64,000 bases of DNA from Cornus controversa (taxonomy: Eukaryota > Streptophyta > Magnoliopsida > Cornales > Cornaceae). Both the position numbers and the translations under genes were made by a program. Below are positions 1-13,850 of this stretch, piece by piece. How positions within the stretch are numbered: the stretch's first letter is position 1; every line of letters begins with the position of its first letter. The DNA is taken from assembly GCA_026545225.1 (NCBI GenBank), contig CM048852.1:10278501-10342500 (forward strand). The letters are read 5' to 3'. The notes under the pieces are model-generated. The model saw nothing but the letters and a program-made list of their open reading frames with translations, did not search any database and was not told the origin of the DNA.

Positions 1-34
1 TTGGAGTTTTCAGAAATTACAGCTTTCATCAAAC

Positions 35-3000
35 CTTATCATGGAGACCACCCAAAGGTCCATTGCTCAATTGGGTAACCAAGGGATTTACAGCTTTTGA
101 GTTTGCACCTGCAACTGCAAGAGCTAACAACTTTCTTTGGCCATCAGCCAATTCCCCGCTTAAGGTTTGAGAAACTGATGAAGCTGAATTAATGGCATCC
201 TGCAAAATTAGGATACAATCAGAGGTTGAAAATCATACGAATGGCAAATAATAAGTGAAGGCAACAGCAAACAAATTGACAGAAATATATCACCATCATA
301 AAAATAGTAATGTCATGTCCTAGAATAGAAATTTTTTTAACTAATAAAATACTAGTAATTTTGATAATACATAAAGGATATCATAGTATAAGAATAGGAA
401 CCTAAATAGAATTAGCCGCAAAACATATTTGACAAGCAAGCATATTTGGGTCATACGAGGCACAGGACCACATACCCTTAAAGCAAGTGCCAATGAAGAA
501 TGTGTGGATTCAAATTGCTGCTGAGCTGCAGTTGTGTGTTCTACCAATCCTTTCTGAAATGTATTATCAACTTGCTCAAACATAGCTTTGCATGACATCT
601 CAAAGGCAGGGATTACAGAAGCTTCCAGATTAGACTTTAATGTCTCCTGCATGAATAATTTTGATAGTTCATTAAATTCTTTCTGACAGTTAACTATATT
701 AAAACAGAAGTTAGTAGAGACATTAAAAGCCCCACCTCCAGGGAGGGAGAGAGAGAGAAAGAGATTATTCAAGTTATTAAAAAAATAAATAGTGATAATA
801 TAACTACATTAAATAAATTCACAATGCAAATAATATTTACAAAAGGAAAGCGACTCATTCAGGTCAAAGACAGTATCAGCTGGGCGCAAGAAACTGTGCA
901 TGTGCAAATTTTGCTACAGTTCGCTCCACCCAAAAGATTAGAAATTACAAACAAATAAGAAAAAAGAAAAAAGAAAAAGCAAAAGGATGAATATAAAAAT
1001 CAATATGCTTGAATTACCAAAAAATACTTATGATTTATAAAATATCAAAGAACCAAAATCCATCAATATATTTGGGCATTCATGAGACCAAAAAACACAC
1101 ACACTATCAATTAGATTAAACGTAAACAACAAGATTAAGCTTAAATTTTAAGGTCATACTTAGAAATACTTTTGAGTTAACTACATGTTTCACATAGCAT
1201 ACCTGAGACCATAAACCTATGCATACCTGAAGAGCCTGCTTGCCAGAAGTTTGAAATTGTGTTTGAATTTGCCTGGCAACAGTAGCTTCAAGTTTTGAAT
1301 TAACTGATTTCTCCAGTTGGTTCACTGCCTTGTCACCAACTCCTCTCTGCACCACATAGTATCAAATTTAATTCCCTATAAAATAAATGCCAGCAGAAAA
1401 CTGAAATATTCAGAAAGTTAACCTGGAAGGCCTCGGCAATAGCTGTAGATACTGTTTTCTCAATTGCTGGAGTAATTGTACGAGCTACAGCCTGTCCAAC
1501 CATGGCAAATTCTTTCTTCACTGTTTTGTCCAGCACAGTTGGCAAGTCTTTGTTTATGCAGTTAGTGATCGAACTTGTTATTTGCTGAGTACGGTCTCGT
1601 ACTAACTTCTCCTGTTTCACATTCTCTTCTAGGAAACGAGCCCACAAAGCGTCAGTATTGGCCTTGACAGCTTTCTCCATGCTTCTCCCTAGGGCTGCCT
1701 CTAGCCTTCTGCCTTCTTTGGTAACTGGGACAGCAACCATCATTTGCATTTGCTTCTGCATTTCTTTTTGCATGGTTGTCAACTGCAAGAAATGAAAGGG
1801 CAAAGAGATGATGAGAATACAGGACACAGATTAATGTGCAAATAGACCTCATGTTAACATATAATACATAAATGAAAACAGCTTCTGCTGCCCAGACATG
1901 CTGGTGAATTGCCAATGTAAACTAATAACCTAATTTGCAACATAGACTATAACATTGAACATAAGAGAAATACAACTAGTACAAAAAGAATCGGCATGGA
2001 AAAATGGGAGCTCTTCCATCATTTTCAATCCCAAGATATAAAAATAAAATCCCAATGGAGGGGCCATATGTACATCACTATAGTGTGACATTAGAAAGTT
2101 TTAAGAGTGTAAACCAACACTCAAAAATCAGCACATTTTCAACAGATAATAATTACATGGAATCGACCAAAATTACAAGACTGAATACCTAATACCATAT
2201 AAACAAATGAAAGGGAATTAAACATGGCCTACTGAGATGATAAATTTGAATATTTTTAAAGGAACACAATAATGCACTTATTAAATTAAGAAAGCCACCA
2301 ATAAGAATAATTGAATGTAGGATCATAATTTAAAAGGAACCAGGTATTATGTGTCCGGAAATTATCTAAAATTTTCTTCAATTAGACAGCATTGTTAGTT
2401 CTTAAATTATATAACTCACTTCCAGTTCCAGCAAGCAAACAATTCCACAGAAAGTAACTACTGATAAAAAAATATTAAGGAAATCATGCATATGCCAAAC
2501 TTGAAGCAATGACCTGATTAAGCATCTCCTGCATAGCCAGAATCTGAGAAAAAGCAGCTTCCATAGAGGGAATACTTGAACTGACGCCTGGTTCATTAGA
2601 AGAATCTGTTGAATTGAAAACACTTGGGGATGGTGAAGATGGATCTGATCCTTGATTATTCTTCCCCTTTTGCTTTTTTGCTTTCGAGATTGGTGCCAGT
2701 GGTTGTTGATTTGTTGCAGGCATAGCTAAATCTGCAACCTTTCCAGTGATATCTTTTGTGGAGTCATGAACTTCTCCCTCAGCACTTGAAGGCTGGGCCA
2801 TAGCCTCTTGCCGAGATTCCTCCACAATATACATTTCAGCTGGTAATGCACAGCACTCTGTGGCCATCTCGATACCAAGATCTGAGGCCTGAGAGCAAAA
2901 AGATTTCTCCTTATTTTCCAACACAAGCTTGTGAGATTCTCCTCGAGAGCCATGTTCAGTGTTCTGATTAAATCCTGTTTCACCCACAACCTTAACCTCC

Positions 3001-6000
3001 ACTTCAACATTATTCACACTACCGTTGACGACCACATCTTGAATATTTGGCTCTCCCTCACTTTTGCTCTCATTAACATGAGCAGTTTCAGAGGAAGCAG
3101 CCATCAATATTTCAGACGGAGTTACCAGATGAGTTGGGTGCTTGAACTTGATAGGATGATTAAGAACAGTGGAAATGTTATCATGTGCAACCTTGTTTTC
3201 ATCATTCCTTGAATCATCACCCAAGGAAGGAACATCAGACAAGTGTGTATGAATGGTATCCATTTGCCTGTCAACTGAATATTCAATAACTTGCTTATCT
3301 CCACCACGATCATTGAGTGGGGGACCTGGTTCAAAGCTGTTCACTGGACTTCTAAGACCAGAGAGTTTCCGAGACAACCTCGGACTCAGAGGAAGAGGTG
3401 GTGATGCAACAGAAGTAATATCATTATCACTAGTTACTGCTGGCAAAGAAATAGGTTTAGATTCCATAATAATCTCTGGTGAAGTGGATGGCTCCATAGA
3501 AGTGGACCTCACAGGATGCCTCACCAAAGTTGCAATCTCAGAACTACTTTCTGATATAGATGGTTTGGGTGCTGAACTAGCTGATTGCATCTCAGCAGAT
3601 TTATTATCAGATGGCTCCAAAGCTGCAAATCTTTCAGTACCAGTTGCATCACGGAAGATACTTGAGTCTGACTTCTCTAGCACCATATTTTCCAGTGGTG
3701 GTGGCAAACACTGAGATAAGTCTAGTGCATACTGCTGAATAGCTTGTGTCTGAACACAATAAACCTGAACAATATGTTCACCATGGGGTAATAAATCGCT
3801 TGTTCCTGTAAAACTCAAAATAGGCATGGTGACAGTAAACTCCGCTATGTAATCCATTCGAGTTGCTGCCGGACTAGGACCATATTCTAAATGTACAGCA
3901 TATATAGCGTTCTTCTTAGCATTTGCTAATAAGAGAAGGCCAGATTCAGACAAGGCAACAACTTGATTAAAGAAGGACTCTTCCACTCGAGGTTCAACTG
4001 AACTCTTCAATTCCAATGTCTGGGTACACTGCCACAATTCAGCATCACTAGGAAGCAGCCAGCCTTCTTCACCTGCTGATACCCATAACTTCACTTCCCG
4101 ATTCAGAGGCCCCTGTGAACATCCTTTAAAAAATTAAATGAACTATACCTATCCATACGGAAAAAAAAAATTGTTGGAAAGCATATTAAAACTCTTCAGA
4201 CAAAATTTGTCAAAGTTGATTAGAAAATTTGTAGACAAGTGAACAATATAAAATCAAAATCAAAAGGAAATTTAGATAATAGCAGGCTCCTAAAAGACAG
4301 AAAAATCAAACATCCAAGCTGAATTAGCATAGTTAAAGCCTGAAGCATACTTGATGAAAATATTAAAAGAGAGAAGAAAATATTCTCAGAGCATGTACCG
4401 CTGTGATAAGTATAATGTGATCCGGACGGTGAGGGGCAGTCAAAAATGCAACAGAATTAACAGGTTTGCCTTCGTGTGGCCTCAATACCATGAGTGGTAG
4501 CGGCTTGCGGTCTTCCCAAATCTTTATCTATTGATGAAGATATTGCACATGCACACAGTCAGGGACATGGATAAAAAAGAAAACAATTACAAAATAATAA
4601 ATGCATGTAGGCATACAGGCAGACGTGCATCAAGAATCTTTACATAGTGTGGAAAAGACTCTATTCGTGACCTTACAGGGTGAGTCCAAGATGGAAAAAA
4701 TACACGTTCTATTACCCAGATAACAGTAATGAGCATGCCAAGCATCACAACACTATATTCTGAACAATAAGCTCTTTTCAACCGTACATGTAATTCTTTG
4801 TATGCACTTGCACATAGATATTGAAGAAGTATACCATCAAATATTGAAAAAAAAAAAGGAAAAATTTGAATAAACCACTAAACAAGAAATACTAAAGATC
4901 ATAAATTATTGAGGCAACTGAACAAAACAATATTGCACTTCGGGTAGTCATATTTCTCCAGAGCTACTCAAGGCTAACTTTAGACTAGAAATAAGAATAT
5001 AAGGAGTTGAGATCTTGAAATGCAAGACTGAGATTGGAGGTTTGGCAATTAGGGCAACTATCACATGTTAATATTGGAATGACGACTAAGGTTGGGTAGA
5101 TGCCTACAGGCACAAATTTCGAGGACTAAATACCTTGCTGGAGGGGTTTTGATCGGCTGTAAACCAATCATGTGCATCAAATACTTGGCTTAAAATTTTA
5201 AAAGAGCAAGCCCTTCTAAATGAAGGTGTTACATGGCTTATAAGGGAAGGAAAGTCCACTCTGTTCTGTCTGGTTGATGGATGAACCATTGCACCAGTTA
5301 GCTGTGTACCCAATTCCAAGAGAAGATACAGATACGGGTAATTTAATATTTCAGTACCAGCAGAAGAAATATTTGCAGAAATCATGGTAATGCTCCTCGT
5401 TTGCAACTACTGGGAGGCAACTTCCTAGCAGATAAGTGGGCAAATTTAAGTTAAAATAACCCAAGGGGCTTGATGTGGCACATAGCCCTCCGGAATTTCA
5501 TAAACTTCTCAGAAATGATGCAATCCAGTAACAGGTCAGTTCTGCTTGTATAATTTTCAGTTTGAATGCAAAACGACAAGATTGTACATTCTCATAAATG
5601 TTTCTTTGAGAAGGTCCATTGCTTTCCCAACTTCAAAACAAATCATTAGTACTTTCATCCATTAATATCAGAAGCTGATTACCAAAAAGATAAAAAACCC
5701 AAGCCATGTTTTACACAGATTACTATATTCAGATTTCCATTTCAATGTAGAACTGCTAATGAATGCACCTCACACTTCAAATCACCTGGATCACTTGATT
5801 TTTTCCAGGAATATACTTGATACTCTCTCTCTCTCTCTCTTCCGTCTTCCCTCTTTTTCTGACTCTACACAAATCTAAAATCATAATAAATGTGATGACA
5901 AAGAGCCACGAACCAAGCACAATCACAAAACACGACAGAAAACGTAACAAGCACCACACACAAAACACAAGTATTTATGTGGTTCGGCAATGTGCCTACA

Positions 6001-9000
6001 TCCACGGCGAAGATCCGGCATAAGTTTTCACTAAGCAAAAATCAGGAGATTACAAGTTTCAACCCCAAACCCTAGCTCTCTCACTCTCTTTCTGCAATTT
6101 TCATATTTCTCTCACAATCCCACTCCAAACCCTAGACCCAAAGCCCATTTTTCGGGTCAAATCCAGGTCACGTTGCAACCCAAGCTGAGACAAAATTCAG
6201 ACCACAACACAACAATAAAGAATATAATAATCTCTCTCTTCCTTCTTCTTCCCTCTTTTTCTGACATTACATAAACCTAAAATCAAATATTGAATATAAA
6301 TTATATAATAATGATGTTGAAAGTTAAGCCACTTCTAAGGTTTACCAGGAGTACAAGTAGCAGACAGCACCTTTTGGTTGACTTACTGGATTTTCATTTT
6401 TGTCACCTATGTGAGCAATCGCTGAGCATGGTATAAACTGAACATGATGCAGGAGATGAAATGAACATTCATTATAAGAGTACAGATTGTCACAGCATTG
6501 CAGCATAAAACATGGCTGATTGGAGATACTCAACAGAGTCCAATCCTTTATTTCTTTTCTGCTTTTTTTCCTTAACGGGCAGCTCTTTTTGTTGCTCGGA
6601 TTGGGCTTGGGCTAAAATCTTTCAACCTGACCTCAATCTCAGTCAGGCTTAATCAAAGGTGTCGAGCAATATGAAAGCCAACCCCAAACCCGTTTTAGAT
6701 TATTATTAGTAATAGTATTATTATGTAAATATTGGTACCACAAGCCTAATTCAAAAGAAAAATATGCTCAATTTAGGCTTGGGTTGATCTCCCCAAAACC
6801 CAAAAAAAAAAGTCTCTTTGTCAAGAATTCCAAGCAATTCTTTCCTTCAGATAGCAGTGGTGTCTAAAACAGAATCACTGGGCCCGATTCCAAGGACCGT
6901 GATGTAAGGGATGGACATTCTTGTTCAAGGAGAGAGCATAAAGCATGATCAATTAGAGATCGGGTTAATAAGTCTTGGCATGCCCTAGGAAGCTTGCTGA
7001 ACCTGATAAGAGTATTCTAATGGTGAAACCTATTTGTATCTTACAAAAAAGTTTGAAAGGAAAAAAAAGAGCCTAAAAATGGCTTTCTTTCTCAAGTATT
7101 TCAAGCAATTTTCTTTCCTTCAGATGGAAATGGATATGCACAATAAACCTCCCAGGGAATTCATTTCAGATGGCAATGCTTAGGATCTAATCAAACTCTC
7201 TACACACACAGCAAAAACAAAAGGAGATAAGGGCATTTTCTTTAAGCTATCCTACGGTTCTGGCAACGACTAGATGGATCAGTTTGTTCAAAGAAGAAGA
7301 TGAAAAGAAACGGCTTTAAACTAAAGGAAGTTCTTCCATTAACAACTACAGCCTACAGGTGGAGCGTGAGAGATAATTGTTGGAGTGCGAACATCAAAAC
7401 CCCAAAGGAGTCAAAATTAATTTCCTCACTAAAAAAATTAAACATGAGAAATAATTCAAAAGCATCATTATCAAAATTTTGATAAAACTAAAGAATCCCA
7501 ACACAAACAATATAGTACACCCTGACAAGTGCAAACAAGCCATTTAAGCCTTTATTCCTCAAATTCTACTATCATGTTTAACTCATCCAAAAACTTCATT
7601 TAAAAGACAACATCGCTGTCATGGGAAACTCGAAGGACAATATTTAAATGCCGCAGTCATAATATTTACGATCCATCACAATCTGCAAATACCTTGAAAA
7701 TATATACTCAGCAAAACACACAAGCATGCACACGGAAGACATATTTAGGTTGATGCGCTTACTATAAAAGCTTTTTTAATTATTTTTTTTCTGCATTTCC
7801 CCATTTTATACCAAGTGATATGGTATCAATACACCTCTTTCATTCATTTATCTAAAATAACAAATTTTTTGTTTGTTATTGCTACATAATAACCCATTAG
7901 TATAGCCAAGATGAATACGTTGAGATGGATAAGTAGACAGGCAATATAAATAAGGCCACAAGGGTAAGTAAAAGACCATAAATAACAAAACTTTCAGGAT
8001 GAAGACAAACCGTGCCATCCATTGAAGCAGAAACCAAACGTGTGGTCATCCATTGACACATCGACAAATCAGTCACTTCTCTATCATGTTCACCAACAGA
8101 CTGGACCCCATCAATCAGCTGTTCAACATGACATCTGAGAGGTTCCTCTGCTGAAAATACTTCTCCTTTTCCAACTTTCGTAGTATCTATTCTCAGTATA
8201 CGTTTTCCGATCCCAACTACTAGCACTTCCTGTGAAAAAATGTGTAATTTAATGAAGTAAAAAAATAAAATCAGATGACTTAACTGCTAATAGAAATAAC
8301 ACAACGTATTAAATGAAATAATTTCAAACCAAAATAAATGCTGCATTTATGATTAGAATTGAAAAAAAGAAGAATATATACTTGTTTGTGACAGTGCCAG
8401 CAAACTCGTGGATGAACAGATTCCCCTTCTCCTACTATCTGAATGGCAATAACTATCTTTCCTGTAATCTGTGGCTTATCTTCCTCGTCTGGACCTTCAG
8501 TAATCTTCCATATATACAACCGCCCATCTACACTTGCACTGCACAAAAGTCAGAAGCATATTAGCATAACAAAAAGACAAACAAAATAAGTAGATTATGA
8601 ATAACAGACACACACACACACAGGGAGAGAGAGCTACCTAGCCAAAAGGTGAACATCCTCAGCAAAGAAAGCCATGTCTGTGACCCTCTGGAAAAAAAAA
8701 AATCATTGCTTAGATGAACAGAATGGAGTAAGCAGATACAGGCTTAAGCAACAGAGTAAGCTTTTTCTTTTATTTTTTTCCTTCATTTTTCTTGAAATCA
8801 AATTAACAGAAGATAGTAGCTATGGAACTATCCTTTCATTTCCATGCATATTGAACTATCCCTTCATTTCCATTCAGGATTATCTATAAGATCTCCTTCA
8901 AACATTTATGATCCACCACATAGATGACATGTGCATAAAGGCATCATATGGAAGAAACAGGGATGTCAAATATTCAAAAATAAGACATGAAATCGTAGTA

Positions 9001-9460
9001 GTTGAAATAAATAATAACTTGGAGGCCAAAAAATAGTTTGTCCTATCAGTAACATCCTTGAAAATAAAAAGAAAATTAACCCCAAAAGGTAAAAAGTTAG
9101 CAGAAGATGTTGCAGTAGCAGCCCCAGGCTAGTTAGCTACTAAACTATATGTATCTCACACAAAGTAAATCACCTAGAAAAAGCGCAACTCGGCTCATGC
9201 AACAAAATATCTAGTCTAGTATAAAAAATACACCCCTTTCCAGTGGATTACTAAGCTATTGAAAGTAAATCATTCTTTGAACCTCCCCCATAAAGAAGAA
9301 ACAATTTAATGTATTTGTGCATATAAAGAATGTAAACAAATTATTTGGGAATATATTTTTATCTACCATCATGAGTGGGACATATAACTATCTCCACTGT
9401 GATTTCAAATAGATTATTTAGCAAATTTAGTCTCCCATGATAATTATTTGTTATTAAAGT

Positions 9461-9525
<65 letters not shown>

Positions 9526-11706
9526 TGGTCATTTTTGCCCGATTCTGAAGTACTAGTCATTATTGCAACAAGAAATAAAAGGAAAAATAAAAAAGTTTGA
9601 AATCAACATTATAGCATAAATTACACTGCACAAAAATAAGCTCAATTTGGTGATCAGACATTATGGAAAATCATACAGAAGCCATATAACCCTTGGTTTC
9701 TCAAAGATCTCTTAACAGAATGCATGGAAGTGGTGAACTTTGCTAGAACTTTTTCACTGCATGTTAAAAGCTCAGATGAAGAATGAAGGTTATGTAAGAC
9801 AGACAGATAGCATTATGACTTTTTTACTTTGACTTATATGCACAAGAATCCTTAATTGCAAACAGCAGTATAACTTTACTTTGATTTGCATGCACATGAA
9901 TCCTTAATGGTAAAGAGGATGTAAAACCAATCAGTATTAGTTGGGATAAGTCTCAGTGGCTCACACTCAACAAAGCCTTGACCCAATTTTTGGGAAAAGG
10001 GCCCATGAAAAAAGTACTATTTTTTCAACACTTGCATCTCCAATTATTTTTACTTGAGGAGTTTACCTGTCTTTGACAGGCAATAGATGATTGATCAATG
10101 AGCAGCACAAAATGTACAACCGTTACACCAGTGTTTCAGGTTTTGCATGAGTTAAAAAGATTTTCTTATTTAACCTATCAAAAATAAAGAGACCAATCCT
10201 ATCACGTTTTGGCAATGATTTTTTGTATATCCATCTCTATGTATTTGTCAACTATACATTTGAAACAGCTCCTTAGCAGTTATCTTAACTAGAAGACCAT
10301 GAATAGAGAGAGAAAGACGAAAGTCGGTAAATATAGGCAATGTGAACTACTTCTAGTTCTAGCATTCAAATCTGAATTAATGAACAATACAAATGTCTCT
10401 TAATCAGCTTGCAATGATAAAAAAAACAACAGCAAGTATGAAGACAAAGCAAAGGGCTCTCATAGACTTCTGTGAATACATCGCTCAAGCGCTTTCTCCA
10501 ATATTCAACATGAGATTTTTCACCGTATCATAGTCCATCACTTCATTTTATGTCCCTCCTATTAAGGTAATTAAACCCTTGAATTATTAACACGGAGAAT
10601 TCTGATAGAATTTTTTAAAATAGATTTCTAAATTCAAATCAAGACTAATAGTGAAGCATTTTCACTCAAATGAAATCAAACATAAAGTTGAATCCAAATA
10701 TACTAGTCAAAATATTCACTTTTCAAATATAAAACATACAATAACCCAGTACAATTTAAAGAAATTAATGGCATAAATAATTTAGTACAAATAAACTCAA
10801 TGTAGTTTAAATAGAAGAATATAAAATGTAAAATACAATGTTTAAACCGTAAGTAATAGAATCTAATGAAACTTGTCAAGAAGAACTAACCTGAGTGAAG
10901 CCTTTAAGCAATGATCTCAACGCAGTGTTTATATTAAGAACCCGGATAGCTCCCAGTTTCAGTCCATAGCATATATACGTCTTATTGACCGCAATTTGGC
11001 GGCCCACAACAAGGCCAGGATCTGATATATACTTGGTTATGGGAGTGACTTCGAGTTGTGGCTGCACCTCACCGGGCAATCTGGCGTCTATGTCATACAC
11101 CACATTATCGCCAATCAAATGGCGCCCCTTCGGGAGTTTACTGCTCAGCATCCTCATGGGAGGCGGGTGAGCAATCGGTGACTGGTTAACATTCGATGCT
11201 GAAACAACTGAAGATAATACAGGGACACTGGCGGGCATTGAAAATTCAGAAATCCCAGAAGAGGAAGGCTGAACTGGAGCCATGGGCACAGCGGGTTGTG
11301 GTGGCAAATCCATATTAGAAGGCGGGGCACTCAATAGAGCCATGAGTCTGGCCCCAGGGTTAGGATTTGGAGAAGGGAGGTGGTGGGGAGGGGGTTGAAG
11401 AGGAGGTGTAGGATAAGACATGGATCTCTGGAGGTGCATATTAGTGATATGGTCTTGCTGTGGATAAGGAGGGATGTGATATTGATGGTGTTGAAATGGG
11501 TTGGTCTGAGGTTGGTATGAGTAAGGGCCAGTTGGCGGAGGATAAGAAGCAGAAGGAGGTGGTGGAGGGTAAGAAGAAGGTGGAAATGGTGAAGAACTCA
11601 AATTGTTATTAGGGTTTTGTGAGATAGGGTTTGTCGTTGTGGGTTTGAAGAACTTGTGCATATCAAATGGCCCACCTGGTTGGTTTTGATTTCCAGGGGT
11701 AGCCAT
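35..11706 (-). CDS. VCS: VARICOSE / enhancer of mRNA-decapping protein 4 (EDC4-like), 3' end outside window
   Basis: The product is the scaffold of the cytoplasmic mRNA decapping complex, which in plants works with DCP1 and DCP2 in P-bodies. I joined ten coding exons on the minus strand: 11706-10891, 8687-8638, 8538-8382, 8229-8011, 4527-4399, 4112-2514, 1782-1423, 1346-1227, 646-476 and 199-35. All junctions are GT/AG and all phases agree, giving 1262 residues so far. Residues 1-272 are a Pro/Gln/Ser-rich head starting [12 protein letters not shown]. Residues 273 to about 640 form the WD40 part, including [43 protein letters not shown] and [12 protein letters not shown] long Ser/Glu-rich linker is encoded by the 1.6-kb exon. 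Exons 7-10 encode the helical C-terminal part ([20 protein letters not shown]). Family members are about 1,300 residues, so roughly the last 100 residues lie left of position 1. The start is the second ATG of the open frame, chosen because MATPGN fits the family. Exon calls rest on recalled similarity and splice sites, not transcripts. Confidence 0.93.
5822..6300. repeat. tandem duplication (about 80 bp) split by the solo LTR
   Basis: A CT-rich stretch leading into CCCTCTTTTTCTGAC and then an AAATCTAAAATC-like segment occurs just left of the LTR (about 5822-5885). It occurs again just right of it (about 6229-6292) with a few changes. Removing the LTR and one ATAAA leaves two adjacent copies, so the duplication probably predates the insertion. 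Confidence 0.65.
5891..6214. mobile_element. solo LTR, 324 bp, inside VARICOSE intron 4
   Basis: The block starts TGTGATGACA and ends CACAACACAACA. It is flanked on both sides by the same 5 bases, ATAAA, at 5886-5890 and 6215-6219. The TG...CA ends plus a 5-bp target duplication are the signature of an LTR left after recombination between the two LTRs of a retrotransposon. It contains a segment around 5978-6005 (GTGGTTCGGCAATGTGCCTA) of a kind widespread in plant LTR and TRIM-like elements. No coding sequence remains. I cannot assign the family or the orientation. Confidence 0.8.
6812..7128. repeat. diverged direct repeat (about 45 bp, two copies)
   Basis: Two copies of a segment with TTTCCTTCAGAT as its right part lie at 6812-6860 and 7084-7128, inside the large VARICOSE intron. 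They differ by a few substitutions and one indel. Function is unknown. Confidence 0.6.
8688..10890 (-). other. VARICOSE intron 1
   Basis: This 2.2-kb AT-rich intron separates the Pro-rich head exon from the first WD40 exon. Apart from a compound (CT)n(AT)n tract at 9462-9526 I see no gene, RNA or complete mobile element in it. Confidence 0.8.
9462..9526. repeat. compound microsatellite (CT)n(AT)n
   Basis: About 19 CT units run directly into about 14 AT units inside VARICOSE intron 1. Read on the transcribed strand this is (AT)n(AG)n. It is likely length-variable between individuals. Confidence 0.95.
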
Positions 11707-11725
11707 GAAGCAGATACACAATTTG

Positions 11726-11876
11726 CTGTGATATATATAGTTACTGATACAGAGATCTATCTAATTCAGAATATACATGTATACTGATTAACAACTATAT
11801 ATGTGTGTGTGTATAGATAGAAAGAGAAATCAGAGCAATATGTAGAGAGAGAGAGGGGTTTGCAGGTGAATTTTAC
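11726..11876 (-). other. possible 5' UTR intron of VARICOSE
   Basis: On the minus strand a donor-like GGTAAAA lies at 11877-11871. An acceptor-like CACAG ends at 11726, 20 bases before the ATG. Between them the DNA is rich in TA, CA and CT runs, as plant leader introns often are. The leader would then begin near 11900-11950. This is inferred from splice motifs only. Confidence 0.35.
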
Positions 11877-11960
11877 CGTGTCCGGAAGAGTTTGCAGATT
11901 GAGATCCGATGAAGTGGAGGATTTCAAGGCCGGACCAAAACCCCAAGATTGACTACTTTT

Positions 11961-12286
11961 GCATATACTGATGAATAGGTGGGGACTTGGGAGACCAAAA
12001 TAAGAATATAAGATGGATGAGAAATATTATTATTTAAAGCAATAAATTATGTTAATAAATTATGAAAACAAGACTTGATTTTCACGATAATATCACTCAA
12101 CTCCCTTTAGCTTCTGGAATTCTCAACAGAATCCCCCAACTTAAAATGCCAAAGGAAGAAAGTGAAGCGTCAAGAACAGAATCCCCTGACTTAAAATGCC
12201 AATGGAAGAAATTAAAACGTTAAGACTTTAAGTCCCAGTGATAACTTATCAAAGGTGGCATATTAACTTCATGTAAAATTCAACTA
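11961..12286. repeat. VARICOSE upstream spacer with a 50-bp tandem duplication
   Basis: Two adjacent units, 12124-12174 and 12175-12224, both read ...CAGAATCCCC...ACTTAAAATGCCAA...GGAAGAAA with about ten differences. The rest of the spacer shows no recognisable element or gene. Confidence 0.7.
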
Positions 12287-12289
12287 TAA

Positions 12290-12904
12290 GGGTATGTTGG
12301 GTATAACTTCCATTTTTTGTTTTCCATTTTTATTTCCAAATTTTTAAAAGTTATAGCTGAAAATGCATTTTGTAACAAGTTTTTATTTCTGAAAAATAAA
12401 AATAATGTGAAAATTTTAACAACTGTTTAGATATAATTTGAAAGTTTTAAAATAAAATTTTAAAAAATCGTCGCCAACCTCCTAAACTAATAAACGACAT
12501 AAAATAATAATAAATGACATAAAATAATAATAATATAATTTAAAATTAATATTTTAAAAAAATAATTGATAAAACCACCTAAAAAATAATAAAATAATGA
12601 TTATTTAATTAAACAAAAATAATAATAAATAATTATTTACAAAAATTAAATATTAAAAATAATAATAATTATCATTATTATTTTTTATTAATTATTAATT
12701 AATTAATAATTATTATCAAAATATTTTTTTTATTTACTTAAACGACATAAAGATAAGTTATCAAAGAAGTTTTTAATTTTCTACCTTCAATAATAGCAGG
12801 TAACATTACCAAACGTACTATACTTTTGACAAAAATGACGCACAATAAGTTTTTAGTTTTCAAAAAATTAAAAAATAAAAACGACATTGTTACCAAACAA
12901 ACCC
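12290..12904. mobile_element. Tourist-like (PIF/Harbinger) MITE, 615 bp
   Basis: The left end reads GGGTATGTTGGGTA. The right end read inward on the other strand is GGGTTTGTTTGGTA, so the element has imperfect terminal inverted repeats. The 3-bp duplication TAA lies at 12287-12289 and 12905-12907, as expected for PIF/Harbinger insertions. The interior is very AT-rich and codes for nothing. Confidence 0.7.
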
Positions 12905-13002
12905 TAAGTTTACCCTATTTAGCCAATTAATTTAGTACCCAAAATAAAATCATTTAATTTCAATAGTATCAAACACCAACAAAGTGTTGGAAAATATATG
13001 TT

Positions 13003-13850
13003 TATCATCATCATCATCACCCTTACCTTAGTCTCATATGAATGGGGTCGGCCACATAAATTCTCTCTCTCCAATATATTTTTTTATTACATATCATTTT
13101 TTCTACCAAGTTTAACTTGTTAAAGTCATTTTTAATAACCTCATCTCATGTTATTTTTTGTCACCCTCTCCGTCTCTTATCTTCTTTTACAACTAGTCTT
13201 CCTTGCTTCACCGGCGAGTCATTAAGTCTCCGATATATGTGTCCAAATCATCTCAATCTACTATCTCTAATTTTTTTACATATAAATGCTACACCTAATT
13301 TTTCTCTCACATTCTCATTAGAAACCTCATCTCTTCTAGTCACTCAAATCAGCAACCTTAACATTCTCATTTTCGTTACATGAAGACGTTTCCCTTGTCC
13401 CCTTTTTAGCAGCCAACATTCTGCCTCATACAACATAATTGGTCTAATAACAGTCTTATAAAATTTTTCTTTTAGTTTATGTGTTATTCTTTTATCATAC
13501 AAGAACCCACTAGCTTGCCTTCATTTTATCTAATCTGCACACATTCTACTAGTTTTGTCGCAATTTATCTCTCAATCATTTTATATTATCGATCCTAGGT
13601 ACCGAAATTGATTGTTTTGAGTAACCTTTTAGTCTTGAAGTGCTATCATTATATTTTTCATGTCTGAATTTTTGTTAAATTTACACTCCATATACTCGAT
13701 TTTAGTTCGACTAATTTTCAATCATTTCAATTCTAACACATTTCTCCACATTTCTAGTTTTATTGTTAGGTTCTTTTAAAAGTATCTAAGGACACGATAT
13801 CATCGGCAAACATCATACACCATGGTGCTAAGTTCATAGCTTTTTGCAAT
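13003..13850 (-). mobile_element. LINE (L1-type) 3' end, decayed
   Basis: Read on the minus strand, the piece starts near the reverse-transcriptase active site (FADDIV around 13803-13822). It runs through the C-terminal half of the ORF and ends in a GAT trinucleotide tail (13003-13020), which is typical of plant LINE 3' ends. Frames are broken by several indels and stops. The 5' part is absent, as in most 5'-truncated LINE copies. The same family recurs on the plus strand at 43808-44578. Confidence 0.8.

Larger units (their letters stand above)
4528..8010 (-). other. VARICOSE intron 4 (3.5 kb)
   Basis: This is the largest intron of the gene, between the exon ending in MDGT and the one starting IKIWEDRK. 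It contains a 324-bp solo LTR (5891-6214), a partial tandem duplication around that LTR, and a diverged direct repeat (6812-6860 and 7084-7128). Small open frames such as minus-strand 5406-5104 match no family I recognise. Confidence 0.85.

Noticed and set aside
3253-3714. Plus-strand open frame of 153 codons
   Set aside because: Antisense shadow of the large VARICOSE exon 6.
5104-5406. Minus-strand open frame of 100 codons in VARICOSE intron 4
   Set aside because: No recognisable domain, no partner exon, and it lies wholly within an intron; likely chance.
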